Source: Flavobacteriales bacterium (GTDB lineage: Bacteria; Bacteroidota; Bacteroidia; DT-38). Taken from it: DNA of 7,924 nucleotides. The translations under genes were made by a program, and so were the position numbers. The stretch's first letter is position 1. The number at the start of each line of letters is the position of its first letter. Of the stretch, positions 1 through 6,572 are shown one piece after another. The stretch lies in NCBI GenBank assembly GCA_013214975.1, contig JABSPR010000025.1, positions 1 to 7,924 of the forward strand, written 5' to 3'. The notes under the pieces were generated by a model. The model ran no database searches and was not told where the DNA came from. It saw only the letters and a program-made list of their open reading frames with translations.

Positions 1-1
1 T

Positions 2-823
2 TCTAGTATCTCGCATCCACGAGCATGGGAGCTGGACGATGACGGAGATAAATATTGGGTTGATCCTCATGTAAGAACAGGAGTATGTGGTTATAACACC
101 TTAGGTGAATATGCGGATGGAGTTTATGGCGTAACGGTAACCGATGATAAGGGTTGTATCGCTTGGGATACCTTAACGATAAGGAGACCAGATTCGGTTA
201 GAGCTTACTTCGATTGGCTACCCGATCCAGAGGATCCATTATCGGATGGTTATTATGAAGGTCCGCTGTTTGTACAGTTTGTAGATCAGAGTTATAACAC
301 AAGGTACGAGGAGAACATTTGGGAATACTGGAGTGCTGTAGAAGATGTAGACTCTGACGATATGATCCGAACAGAGGTTGGAGAAGCAGAAGGCGATAGT
401 ATGCCATACTTCACATTCGAGAATCTGATGCCAATTACCTTCTATGCGAAGTTAACTGTAACAAGAGATGGCTACTGTCCAATTTCGGATAGTGTATCCT
501 TTAACGTAAGAACGGTATCTTGCCTATACATCCCAGATGTGTTTACTCCGAATAATGATGGCGTAAACGACTATTTTGAAATGATTAGACATTGTAACTT
601 AGAAACGTTTGTTGGCGATATCTACAACAGATGGGGTGAGAAGTTATATCACTGGGAGAACCCAGAGGCAGCATGGGACGGACGTACAATATCAGGCGAG
701 GAAGTACCAGATGGAGTTTACTTCTATGTAATCTCAGCAAGAGGCTTCGATGGAGTTAATCGTGCAGACATGGACGATGAAAGTGTAGAGACAGTAGCTG
801 GTAGTGTAACTATTATTAGGTAG
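2..823 (+). CDS. C-terminal part of a large secreted surface protein with a type B T9SS sorting domain (5' end outside the window)
   Basis: The reading frame is open from the left edge, so only the last 273 residues are seen. Near the start lies a stretch like the end of a SprB-type repeat (GVYGVTVTDDKGC), followed by a beta-rich, Asp/Glu-rich region that could be a PKD-like fold. The last ~95 residues are a clear CHU_C / gliding-motility C-terminal domain: IPDVFTPNNDGVNDYF, then YNRWGEKLYHW, then WDGRTISGEEVPDGVYFYVI, ending at the C-terminus as the family does. In Bacteroidetes this domain directs proteins through the type IX secretion system to the outer surface, where many are adhesins or gliding components. 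The passenger function cannot be read from this fragment. By eye it is somewhat richer in GC than the genes to its right. Sorting-domain call very sure; adhesin role inferred. Confidence 0.93.
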   Translation, partial: SSISHPRAWELDDDGDKYWVDPHVRTGVCGYNTLGEYADGVYGVTVTDDKGCIAWDTLTIRRPDSVRAYFDWLPDPEDPLSDGYYEGPLFVQFVDQSYNTRYEENIWEYWSAVEDVDSDDMIRTEVGEAEGDSMPYFTFENLMPITFYAKLTVTRDGYCPISDSVSFNVRTVSCLYIPDVFTPNNDGVNDYFEMIRHCNLETFVGDIYNRWGEKLYHWENPEAAWDGRTISGEEVPDGVYFYVISARGFDGVNRADMDDESVETVAGSVTIIR

Positions 824-1067
824 AATATTTATTCAACAAAAAAGCCCATTCGACTCTCTGTTCAGCCCATAGCTTTATTATTTTTTCCATCTGTCCATCG
901 TATTCCAGAATTGGTAATATTTTACTTTTTTCAATATGTATTATTTTTTCAGCGGGCTGAAATAAAGAATGTAACAACGGTACGGAAAGTAGTAATGTGC
1001 ATAGGATGAACGCTATTCCTATGGTTTTTAAAATTGATTTATTTATCGGTACGTCTTCATGTTTCAT
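816..1067 (-). CDS. Small putative one-pass membrane protein, function unknown
   Basis: This is an 83-residue frame on the minus strand that I do not recognise. A short polar N-terminus (MKHEDVPINKS) is followed by one strong hydrophobic segment at about residues 12-35 (GIAFILCTLLLSVPLLHSLF). A ~48-residue amphipathic tail with two Trp residues (KLWAEQRVEWAF) completes it, so it would be a membrane-anchored protein whose tail side is undecided. Codon choice is AT-rich and looks like the neighbouring genes, and it lies opposite otherwise non-coding sequence, which favours a real gene. Its 3' end overlaps the tail of the surface-protein gene by 8 nt in a convergent arrangement. No good ribosome binding site or full Bacteroidetes promoter is visible upstream. 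It could instead be a chance frame; no homology evidence is available here. Confidence 0.5.
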   Translation of the reverse strand: MKHEDVPINKSILKTIGIAFILCTLLLSVPLLHSLFQPAEKIIHIEKSKILPILEYDGQMEKIIKLWAEQRVEWAFLLNKYST

Positions 1068-1320
1068 ATTAGGTTTACGGTGGATGTCTGTTTTAAGAAC
1101 AAAAAATCGATAGATAACCTAATTTAGTGTGTCAACAGCATTTCGTATGCCATATGGAGCATGAATAGATTAAAGATTTATGTCTATAAAGACAGATTTC
1201 AATCGTCCATCTAGTTATAAGCATTATTGATCTTCCCATAGGAGGTTGATAGTCAAATATTATTTTTGAATACAGAGTTCAACTTTGAGTTTTGTAATTT
1301 TGTTGGATTAGCCTAGTCAT
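1068..1320. other. Intergenic region between divergent genes
   Basis: This gap separates the start of the minus-strand small membrane protein from the plus-strand glycosyltransferase. I see no ORF of note, no RNA gene and no long repeat. Minor items are a 5-bp stem with a 4-nt loop at 1181-1194 (TGTCT/AGACA), an isolated AGGAGG-like stretch near 1241-1246 with no useful ORF after it, and a -7-like box at 1295-1302 listed separately. Confidence 0.6.
1295..1302 (+). promoter_or_regulatory. Possible Bacteroidetes -7 promoter box before the glycosyltransferase gene
   Basis: TAATTTTG matches the TAnnTTTG -7 consensus exactly and ends 18 nt before the TTG start. The nearest upstream TTTG (1265-1268) is 26 nt away, longer than the usual ~19-23, so the -33 partner is weak. 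Such boxes occur by chance in AT-rich DNA. Confidence 0.35.
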
Positions 1321-2970
1321 TTGAATAAGAAAACATTTATCAGTCTATTTTCTGCTGTTGTTATTGTAAACTTCGCAGGGCTGCTTTGCAATATCTTTAG
1401 TGCAGATTCATCCATGTACGCCATGATTTCTAAGTCACTGGTGACATCTGGGAATTATTGGGATTTATTTGTTTACGAAAAAGACTGGTTGGATAAACCA
1501 CACTTCCCTTTTTGGGTTTGTGCCTTGTCTATCGAAATATTTGGATCCAATACGTTTGCCTATAAAATCCCTTCGATATTGTTTTTCTTTATGGGACTTG
1601 GCTATACTTATAAATTAGCAAAACGCTTGTATGGGTACGATGTAGCACAATCTGCTGTTCTTATAATGGGGTCTTCCTTACATTTAATAATATCAAATAA
1701 TGATACGCGAGCCGAGGCGATTTTACTCGGTTTGGTAATGGGTGCCGTCTACTACACCTATTTACTATCCGCTTCTTTTTCAATTCGAAACTTAATATTA
1801 GCGGCGGGGTTTTGTGGAGCTGCTGTAATGACGAAAGGAGTATTTGTGCTAGTGATAATTTATTCGGCCGTCTTATTTGATGTTTGGCTGAAAAAGGACT
1901 TTGGTAAATTAATTAGCATTAGATGGCCTTTTTTATTTGCAATTACCATGATTTTTACTTTGCCTGAATTGTATGCTGTTTATCAACAATTCGATCTGCA
2001 TCCTGAGAAAATAGTTTTTGGTAATACAAATGTATCTGGGCTGCAATTCTTCTTATGGGATAGTCAATTGGGACGGTTTTTTAATAGCGGTCCTATAAAA
2101 GGAAAAGGGGATCCAACCTTTTTTATACATACGATGTTATGGGCTTTTGCACCATGGGCAATCTTGGGATTCACTTCTTTGTATAAAACGGCAAGGGCAA
2201 TTATTGGGAAGAAGCAAGTAAAAGAGTATGTGACATTTTTTGGTTTCTTAGTCATGTTTATTGTGTTTTCTGTTTCCAGTTTCCAGCTTGCTCACTATAC
2301 AAATATTATATTCCCATTCTTAGCTATATCAGTTGGCGCGTTACTTATTGGGGATTCGGAGAATAAGATTATCGTTCGAATTACCAATATTTCAATAAAT
2401 GTATATGCTGTTGCAGCTGTTCTCGCGATTGGTTTAGTTGAGTATCTATTTCAACCCGAATATTTCATTATTGGATTGTTAATTATGATTGGATTGATAG
2501 CTGCAATTATTTTATTCAATACGTTGTATTCTAATATTAAATATAGAGGAGTAATCTTTGGGACAATTGTCGGATTGCTTTTGGGAGCATATCTAAATAC
2601 TGGATTTTATCCCGGTCTCTTAAAGTATCAGTCTGGTTCTCAGGTTGCTTTTATAATGAAAGATGATCATCCTTCGGCTGATCTACTCGTAGCCCCAGGA
2701 TTAAACTATTATGACTTGCAGTACTACTCGTCAAATAAGATTGTAAGCGTTGATGAGATAGATAAATACGAAGAGTGGATGCAGAATGGTAAAAACTATG
2801 TATTTAGTGATGATGAATTTATGTCAATATTAAAAAAAGAGGGCTTTAAATATTCTATACTTAATGAGTTCGACCATTTTCGAATTACTAAATTGAACAA
2901 GAAGTTCTTGGATGTGGAAACAAGGTCTCAAAAAGTAAAGAAAAGGTACTTGCTAGAAGTTACTATTTAA
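1321..2970 (+). CDS. ArnT/PMT-like (GT39-type) membrane glycosyltransferase
   Basis: A 549-residue polytopic protein expected to transfer a sugar from a polyprenyl-phosphate donor to an acceptor on the periplasmic side, as ArnT and protein mannosyltransferases do. After the first membrane helix comes the family's acidic loop: Asp29 in FSADSSMYAM, where the catalytic Asp lies in this fold. It is followed by DWLDKPHFPFW (residues 55-65), matching the KPP-x-yW motif, and an NNDTRAE segment (126-132) like the conserved Arg/Glu loop. About ten or more hydrophobic helices extend to ~450; the last ~100 residues are soluble. The start must be TTG at 1321: an in-frame TAG lies at 1309-1311 and the next Met is residue 32, after Asp29. 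The acceptor is unknown (lipid A, glycan or protein) and no polysaccharide genes are adjacent. Family call sure, substrate not. Confidence 0.88.
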   Translation: MNKKTFISLFSAVVIVNFAGLLCNIFSADSSMYAMISKSLVTSGNYWDLFVYEKDWLDKPHFPFWVCALSIEIFGSNTFAYKIPSILFFFMGLGYTYKLAKRLYGYDVAQSAVLIMGSSLHLIISNNDTRAEAILLGLVMGAVYYTYLLSASFSIRNLILAAGFCGAAVMTKGVFVLVIIYSAVLFDVWLKKDFGKLISIRWPFLFAITMIFTLPELYAVYQQFDLHPEKIVFGNTNVSGLQFFLWDSQLGRFFNSGPIKGKGDPTFFIHTMLWAFAPWAILGFTSLYKTARAIIGKKQVKEYVTFFGFLVMFIVFSVSSFQLAHYTNIIFPFLAISVGALLIGDSENKIIVRITNISINVYAVAAVLAIGLVEYLFQPEYFIIGLLIMIGLIAAIILFNTLYSNIKYRGVIFGTIVGLLLGAYLNTGFYPGLLKYQSGSQVAFIMKDDHPSADLLVAPGLNYYDLQYYSSNKIVSVDEIDKYEEWMQNGKNYVFSDDEFMSILKKEGFKYSILNEFDHFRITKLNKKFLDVETRSQKVKKRYLLEVTI

Positions 2971-2999
2971 GAATTTTTCAGCATAAAAATATTTGTAAA

Positions 3000-3830
3000 A
3001 TGGATGTAGGGCAATTTAATATACTGAAGATAAAGAAGGAAACCTCTATTGGGTTGTTCTTGGAGAATAGCCAAGGAGAGCAAGTACTATTGCCTAACGA
3101 AAGTTGTCCTGATTCTTTTGATCTAGAAGATGAGTTGGAAGTTTTTATTTATAAGAACCAAGAAGGTGGACTTGTTGCGACTAATACAGATCCTAAAATA
3201 TTTCTTTATGAGTTTGCCTATTTAACCATAAAATCTGTTGATAACGACGGTGCTTTCGTTGATTGGGGTTTAAAAGATGATTTATTTGTTCCGAAAGAGG
3301 AAACTGGTTTTGAAATGAAACCAGGCGACAGGCGAATTGTATATCTTGATTTAGATGAAGAAAGCAACAGTCTTTTTGGAAGCACTATGTATGAATTGTA
3401 TTTGCAAAACGAAACAATAGAGGTAGCTGAAGGCGATCAAGTCGACTTATTTGTGCTTAAGCATTCTGATCTTGGATTTAACGTAGCTGTTAATCATGAA
3501 CATATTGGCTTAGTATACCATAACGAAGTGTTTCAAGAATTGCAGAAAGGGGATTCTTTAAAAGGTTATGTAAAGAAAATAAGAGACGAAAACATGTTGG
3601 ATGTTTCGATTCAGCCACTTGGTTATAGAAATGCAAGTTCTAGTAATGTAGAGATGATTATAGAAAAATTAAAAAATAATAATGGCGTTCTAGCTCTTCA
3701 TGATAAAAGTTCACCAGATGAAATATCTGAGCAACTTGGAATTAGTAAAAAGGCATTTAAACAGGCAATTGGCGCTTTGTATAAGAAGAAATTAATAGAA
3801 TTAGGAGACAAGGAAATAAAAATGCTCTAG
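3000..3830 (+). CDS. cvfB: CvfB/YitL-family S1-domain RNA-binding protein
   Basis: The 276-residue product matches the CvfB architecture: an N-terminal beta domain (about 5-60), S1-type OB folds (about 65-130 and 140-205) and a C-terminal winged helix (about 213-276). Visible S1 features are the GAFVDWGLKDDLFVP segment, and HIGLVYHNEVFQELQKGDSLKGYV ending in an LDVSI strand, here split for length: HIGLVYHNEV then QKGDSLKGYV. The winged helix reads DEISEQLGISKKAFKQAIG then LYKKKLIEL. CvfB proteins bind RNA in the cytoplasm and affect virulence-factor expression in Staphylococcus aureus; their molecular target in Bacteroidetes is not established. The ATG follows a TAAAA stretch and lies 29 nt after the glycosyltransferase stop, so co-transcription is likely. 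Length is normal for the family and no lesions are seen. Confidence 0.88.
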   Translation: MDVGQFNILKIKKETSIGLFLENSQGEQVLLPNESCPDSFDLEDELEVFIYKNQEGGLVATNTDPKIFLYEFAYLTIKSVDNDGAFVDWGLKDDLFVPKEETGFEMKPGDRRIVYLDLDEESNSLFGSTMYELYLQNETIEVAEGDQVDLFVLKHSDLGFNVAVNHEHIGLVYHNEVFQELQKGDSLKGYVKKIRDENMLDVSIQPLGYRNASSSNVEMIIEKLKNNNGVLALHDKSSPDEISEQLGISKKAFKQAIGALYKKKLIELGDKEIKML

Positions 3831-3921
3831 CCTCATTCAGTTAGGGTAGGGCTTATTTTTGGGCGAAAAGGCATTTTTTTATTCATTAACAATTATTTAG
3901 TTAATAACTGTTTGTAGATAC

Positions 3922-3953
3922 TTGGAATAGTCGAATTAAAATTTATATAATTG
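3922..3953 (+). promoter_or_regulatory. Likely promoter of the 67-residue protein gene
   Basis: TTG at 3922-3924 is followed after 21 nt by TATAATTG at 3946-3953, one mismatch from the Bacteroidetes TAnnTTTG box and at the expected spacing. Transcription would start near 3960, giving a leader of about 40 nt before the ATG at 4002. Found by eye only. Confidence 0.42.
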
Positions 3954-4001
3954 CCAAACAATACGCATAACTATTAATATCCATAATAAGTTTAAGAAGC
4001 T

Positions 4002-4205
4002 ATGGGAAGACCACCTACTAAACCGATTGTACTAAAAGACGGTTGGTATATTGAAGTAAGAAATAAAGGATCAAGATCTGGAGTTAAACTTCGTAGAGAT
4101 ACTGAAGATGAAATGAATCAAGCTATCAAAGACTTTGCAAGGTCTAAAGATGTTATCGTTTTAGGTGAAACTAAAAGCGGTAAATGGATGAACGATAAAA
4201 AGTAA
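4002..4205 (+). CDS. Small basic conserved-type protein, function unknown
   Basis: The 67-residue product starts MGRPPTKPIVLKDGWYIEVR and continues through NKGSRSGVKLRRDTEDEM, a helical stretch, then KDVIVLGETKSGKW. It resembles short hypothetical proteins I recall from flavobacterial genomes, which share the GRPP-TKP start, the YIEVRNKG strand and the LRRDTE turn, but I know no function. It is basic, with no membrane segment or signal peptide, so it should be cytosolic; the basic character and tight beta-hairpin look would fit nucleic-acid binding, which is only a guess. The gene has its own likely promoter and a hairpin terminator, so it appears to be transcribed alone. Coding status is well supported by composition and by the surrounding signals. 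Confidence 0.82.
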   Translation: MGRPPTKPIVLKDGWYIEVRNKGSRSGVKLRRDTEDEMNQAIKDFARSKDVIVLGETKSGKWMNDKK

Positions 4206-4224
4206 ATCCTTCATTTGTCAAATA

Positions 4225-4264
4225 CATGCAGTTAAATCGAACTGCATGAAATACTTTCTTTTTT
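4225..4264 (+). terminator. Hairpin terminator after the 67-residue protein gene
   Basis: A perfect 9-bp stem, CATGCAGTT (4225-4233) with AACTGCATG (4240-4248), encloses a 6-nt loop. It is followed after six bases by a T-rich tract (4255-4264, CTTTTTT at its end). It starts 19 nt after the stop codon. The short gap between stem and T tract makes it slightly atypical. Confidence 0.62.
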
Positions 4265-4272
4265 AAAATACA

Positions 4273-4306
4273 CGTTGATATTTCGTATTGAATCGAAAGT
4301 TCAACG
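4273..4306. repeat. Imperfect inverted repeat, candidate operator upstream of the small exported protein
   Basis: CGTTGA (4273-4278) pairs with TCAACG (4301-4306), and TTTCG (4281-4285) pairs with CGAAA (4294-4298). Two mismatched bases per side and an 8-nt centre separate the arms. Eleven of thirteen arm positions are complementary. There is no T tract after it, so it is not a typical terminator. It ends 8 bp before the -7 box at 4315-4322 and therefore covers the position of a -33 element, as a repressor or activator site would. Function is inferred. Confidence 0.5.
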
Positions 4307-4314
4307 ATTGTGTG

Positions 4315-4322
4315 TATATTTG
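4315..4322 (+). promoter_or_regulatory. Bacteroidetes -7 promoter box immediately before a start codon
   Basis: TATATTTG matches TAnnTTTG exactly and ends only 4 nt before the ATG at 4327. A TTG at 4288-4290 lies 24 nt upstream as a possible -33 partner. If used, the transcript would begin at or within a few bases of the start codon. Confidence 0.42.
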
Positions 4323-4326
4323 AGTA

Positions 4327-4620
4327 ATGAGCTTTTCAGGTTTACATACATATATACTCGCGATAGCATTTTTATTGCCTACGCTATTTTCTACAATATC
4401 TTTTGTAGATAATAATGAATTGGAATATGAAATAGAAAGCGATTGGTCTGAAAAAAAAGGCAAAGAATCGAAAGATAAGTCTGACGAAATTAAGAGTCTT
4501 ATGTCAACAAAGAAAGATGACTCTTCTCAATTGGTATCAGGCGGTTTTAAATTTGCAAAGCACGGAAGCTTACTCTTAAGTTTCACATCTGAGGTATTCA
4601 CTCCACCTCCCGAATGTTAA
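4327..4620 (+). CDS. Small exported protein upstream of the SulP transporter, function unknown
   Basis: The 97-residue product has an N-terminal hydrophobic segment at about residues 7-26 (TYILAIAFLLPTLFSTISFV) that could be a signal peptide or an anchor. A highly charged Lys/Glu/Asp/Ser-rich linker follows (about 29-70). The protein ends with a short hydrophobic stretch and FTPPPEC. An in-frame TGA at 4321-4323 fixes the ATG as the first possible start. The stop is 71 nt before the SulP start codon, same strand, with no terminator in between, so the two may be co-transcribed. I do not recognise the family. A low-complexity linker with a Pro-rich end suggests a periplasmic or membrane-associated protein, possibly an accessory of the transporter; this is inference from position only. 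Confidence 0.72.
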   Translation: MSFSGLHTYILAIAFLLPTLFSTISFVDNNELEYEIESDWSEKKGKESKDKSDEIKSLMSTKKDDSSQLVSGGFKFAKHGSLLLSFTSEVFTPPPEC

Positions 4621-4691
4621 TTTAATGTTGCTAATATCTAGCGGATTAAACTTCTCATTTTAACATTTAACCAATACAAATAATTTTCTGA

Positions 4692-6401
4692 GTGAAAAAT
4701 ATTTTTTTTGATTTTAGTCATTTCAAAGGCGATGCTTTTGGAGGGATAACTGCCGGTGTTGTTGCTTTACCTCTTGCTTTGGCATTTGGAGTTCAATCTG
4801 GTATGGGTGCTGAAGCGGGTCTGTATGGTGCAATGATATTGGGTGTCTTTGCTGCTATTTTTGGAGGAACAGATACTCAGATTAGTGGTCCTACTGGACC
4901 GATGACCGTAATTTCCGTTATGGTAGTCACTTCTGCGATTGAATCATCGGGGAGTATTGCAGAGGGCTTGGGACTTATTATAGCATCTTTTGTTTTTGGA
5001 GGCTTGATTTTAGTTGTATTTGGCCTTTTGAAATTTGGAAAGTATATTAAGTATATTCCTTATCCTGTGTTGTCAGGGTTTATGACCGGAATAGGAGTGA
5101 TTATTATCTTGTTTCAATTATTCCCATTTCTTGGTTTGATATCTCCTAAAGGTACATTGGATATTATTATTGAGTTCGCTTGGTCGATTTCGAAGATCAA
5201 CTACGAATCATTTGTATTAGGTGGAGTAGCAATAGCAATAATTTATATATTCCCGAAAATCACCAAGGCAGTGCCGAGTACTTTGGTAGCCCTTATTATA
5301 TGTACAGCTGCTTGTTATTTTCTGCAATGGGATACACCTTTGATTGGTGAAATACCAGATGGTTTCCCTTCACTCAAATTAGGTAGTATTCTTACGATCA
5401 AAATGGATGTAATTATCCTTGCCTTTCAATATGGTTTAATGCTTGCTGCCTTAGGTGCAATTGATTCGCTCCTGACATCCGTTATTGCAGATAACATAAC
5501 CAAGACAAAGCACGATAGTAATAAAGAATTAATCGGACAGGGTATAGGTAATGTCGCCGCAGCTTTTTTTGGAGGTATCCCGGGAGCTGGTGCTACAATG
5601 AGAACAGTAGTGAACGTAAATGCTGGAGGTCGTACCAAGATTTCTGGGGTTATTCATGGCTTACTCCTCGCAATGATTTTATTGGGGTTAGGTAAATTGG
5701 CTGCATTTATTCCATTAAGTGTATTGGCCGGTATATTAATTACTGTAGGTATTGGTATAATTGATTATAAAGGACTTAAACATTTAAGACATGTGCCTAA
5801 GGCTGATTCCGTTATTATGATAGTAGTTCTCATAATAACGGTTTTTGGTAATTTGATTAATGCGGTTGCTATAGGAATGGTTTTGGCTTCCATTCTATTT
5901 ATGAAAAAAATGGGAGATCTAATGGAAAAGGACTCTAAAGTGGCTGCACTTAAGGAGTTTAAGAAAGAAATGCCTTGGAAGGATGAGAATAAAATTCCGG
6001 ATGAGATTGAAGATAAAATTTATATCAAGCATTTAGACGGCCCACTTTTCTTTGGCTTTGCCAGTGATTTTAATCAAATGATTAAAAAACTACCGCAAGT
6101 AGAATTGGTGATAATTCGAATGCGAGAGGTGCCTTTTATGGACCAGTCTGGCCTTTATGCTATGGAAGAATCGATTCTGGAATTAGAAAGGAGAGGTATT
6201 ATAGTGGTGATCTCAGGAATTAAAGATCAGCCACTAGACATGTTACGAGGGATAAATGTTGTACCTGGTCTTATTCCAGAAACAGTTCTATTCTCAAACT
6301 TTAGTGGATGCTTAAAATGGCTTAAGCAGAATCTAGACGGCGAAAATGGGTTTAAGAAAATCGCCGAAGAGATTCTGGAATCCAAGAAATCGAAAAGTTA
6401 A
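4692..6401 (+). CDS. SulP (SLC26-type) anion transporter with C-terminal STAS domain, BicA-like features
   Basis: A complete 569-residue inner-membrane transporter. The N-terminal transport domain (about 1-415) opens with GGITAGVVALPLALAFG and carries the family signature SGPTGPMTV (65-73) at the anion-site half helix. The second signature is GGIPGAGATMRT (294-305), followed by NVNAGGRTKISG. Asp258 and Thr262 (IDSLLTS) match the spacing, and by my count the numbering, of the sodium-site pair described for the cyanobacterial bicarbonate transporter BicA, which hints at Na+-coupled bicarbonate uptake. Sulfate or another anion remains possible. The STAS domain (about 440-550) contains VPFMDQSGLYAMEE with D484-Q-S-G, the region phosphorylated in anti-sigma antagonist relatives. 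GTG is the start: a TGA lies directly before it at 4689-4691 and the next Met (38) is inside the transport domain. No carbonic anhydrase gene is adjacent in the window. Confidence 0.94.
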   Translation: MKNIFFDFSHFKGDAFGGITAGVVALPLALAFGVQSGMGAEAGLYGAMILGVFAAIFGGTDTQISGPTGPMTVISVMVVTSAIESSGSIAEGLGLIIASFVFGGLILVVFGLLKFGKYIKYIPYPVLSGFMTGIGVIIILFQLFPFLGLISPKGTLDIIIEFAWSISKINYESFVLGGVAIAIIYIFPKITKAVPSTLVALIICTAACYFLQWDTPLIGEIPDGFPSLKLGSILTIKMDVIILAFQYGLMLAALGAIDSLLTSVIADNITKTKHDSNKELIGQGIGNVAAAFFGGIPGAGATMRTVVNVNAGGRTKISGVIHGLLLAMILLGLGKLAAFIPLSVLAGILITVGIGIIDYKGLKHLRHVPKADSVIMIVVLIITVFGNLINAVAIGMVLASILFMKKMGDLMEKDSKVAALKEFKKEMPWKDENKIPDEIEDKIYIKHLDGPLFFGFASDFNQMIKKLPQVELVIIRMREVPFMDQSGLYAMEESILELERRGIIVVISGIKDQPLDMLRGINVVPGLIPETVLFSNFSGCLKWLKQNLDGENGFKKIAEEILESKKSKS

Positions 6402-6402
6402 C

Positions 6403-6567
6403 CTAAGCTTGCTGGGTTTTAAAAGCTCCCATTATCATAGTTGCCAAGCAAACAGTAACGCCTAATACACCTATCATTCCTATAGGTGCGTCTACAGAGA
6501 ATGCGCCTTTTAGAAATAAGCCTATAGGCAAAAATATAGAAGCCATAGCAGCGTAGGAAGCGACCAT
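6403..6567 (-). CDS. Short two-helix membrane-protein ORF, possibly a gene fragment
   Basis: The 54-codon frame starts MVASYAAMASIFLPIGLFLK and has two hydrophobic segments (about 8-22 and 29-49, the second MIGVLGVTVCLATMIMGAF). It ends KTQQA and TAG, one base beyond the convergent SulP stop codon. The composition reads like a true membrane protein, not antisense noise. The frame stays open for six more codons upstream (GSEKLK) before a stop, but without another start. No promoter or ribosome site is visible ahead of the ATG, where the sequence instead becomes the histidine-kinase remnant on the other strand. Either it is a complete tiny membrane protein, or the 3' end of a longer gene cut off at the same breakpoint that truncated the kinase. 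I do not recognise a named family. Confidence 0.48.
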   Translation of the reverse strand: MVASYAAMASIFLPIGLFLKGAFSVDAPIGMIGVLGVTVCLATMIMGAFKTQQA

Positions 6568-6572
6568 CTTAA

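Noticed and set aside
198..407. Minus-strand frame of 69 codons opposite the surface-protein gene
   Set aside because: It lies fully inside a strongly supported plus-strand coding region and its product shows no domain-like pattern.
843..875. AGCCCAT occurring twice near the end of the surface-protein gene
   Set aside because: It results from two Trp-Ala codon pairs in the minus-strand small protein and is not a repeat element.
1181..1194. TGTCT-ATAA-AGACA small hairpin in the intergenic region
   Set aside because: A 5-bp stem is expected by chance in this amount of sequence and has no supporting context.
1237..1260. AGGAGG-like Shine-Dalgarno stretch followed by TTGATAG
   Set aside because: The frame after it is only a few codons long, and genes in this window do not rely on Shine-Dalgarno sequences.
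2064..2255. Minus-strand frame of 63 codons within the glycosyltransferase gene
   Set aside because: Antisense shadow of a clear membrane-protein coding sequence.
3829..3880. Possible terminator after cvfB: AGCCT with GGGCT (3849-3853), followed by TTATTTTT and a later T7 run
   Set aside because: The stem is only five pairs with a G-T pair and a 15-nt loop, too weak to call, although termination somewhere here is likely.
4263..4463. Minus-strand frame of 66 codons across the inverted repeat and the small exported protein gene
   Set aside because: Overlaps the better supported plus-strand gene, and its product is compositionally nondescript.
5426..5638. Minus-strand frame of 70 codons in the SulP gene
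   Set aside because: Shadow of the conserved TM8-TM10 region of the transporter.
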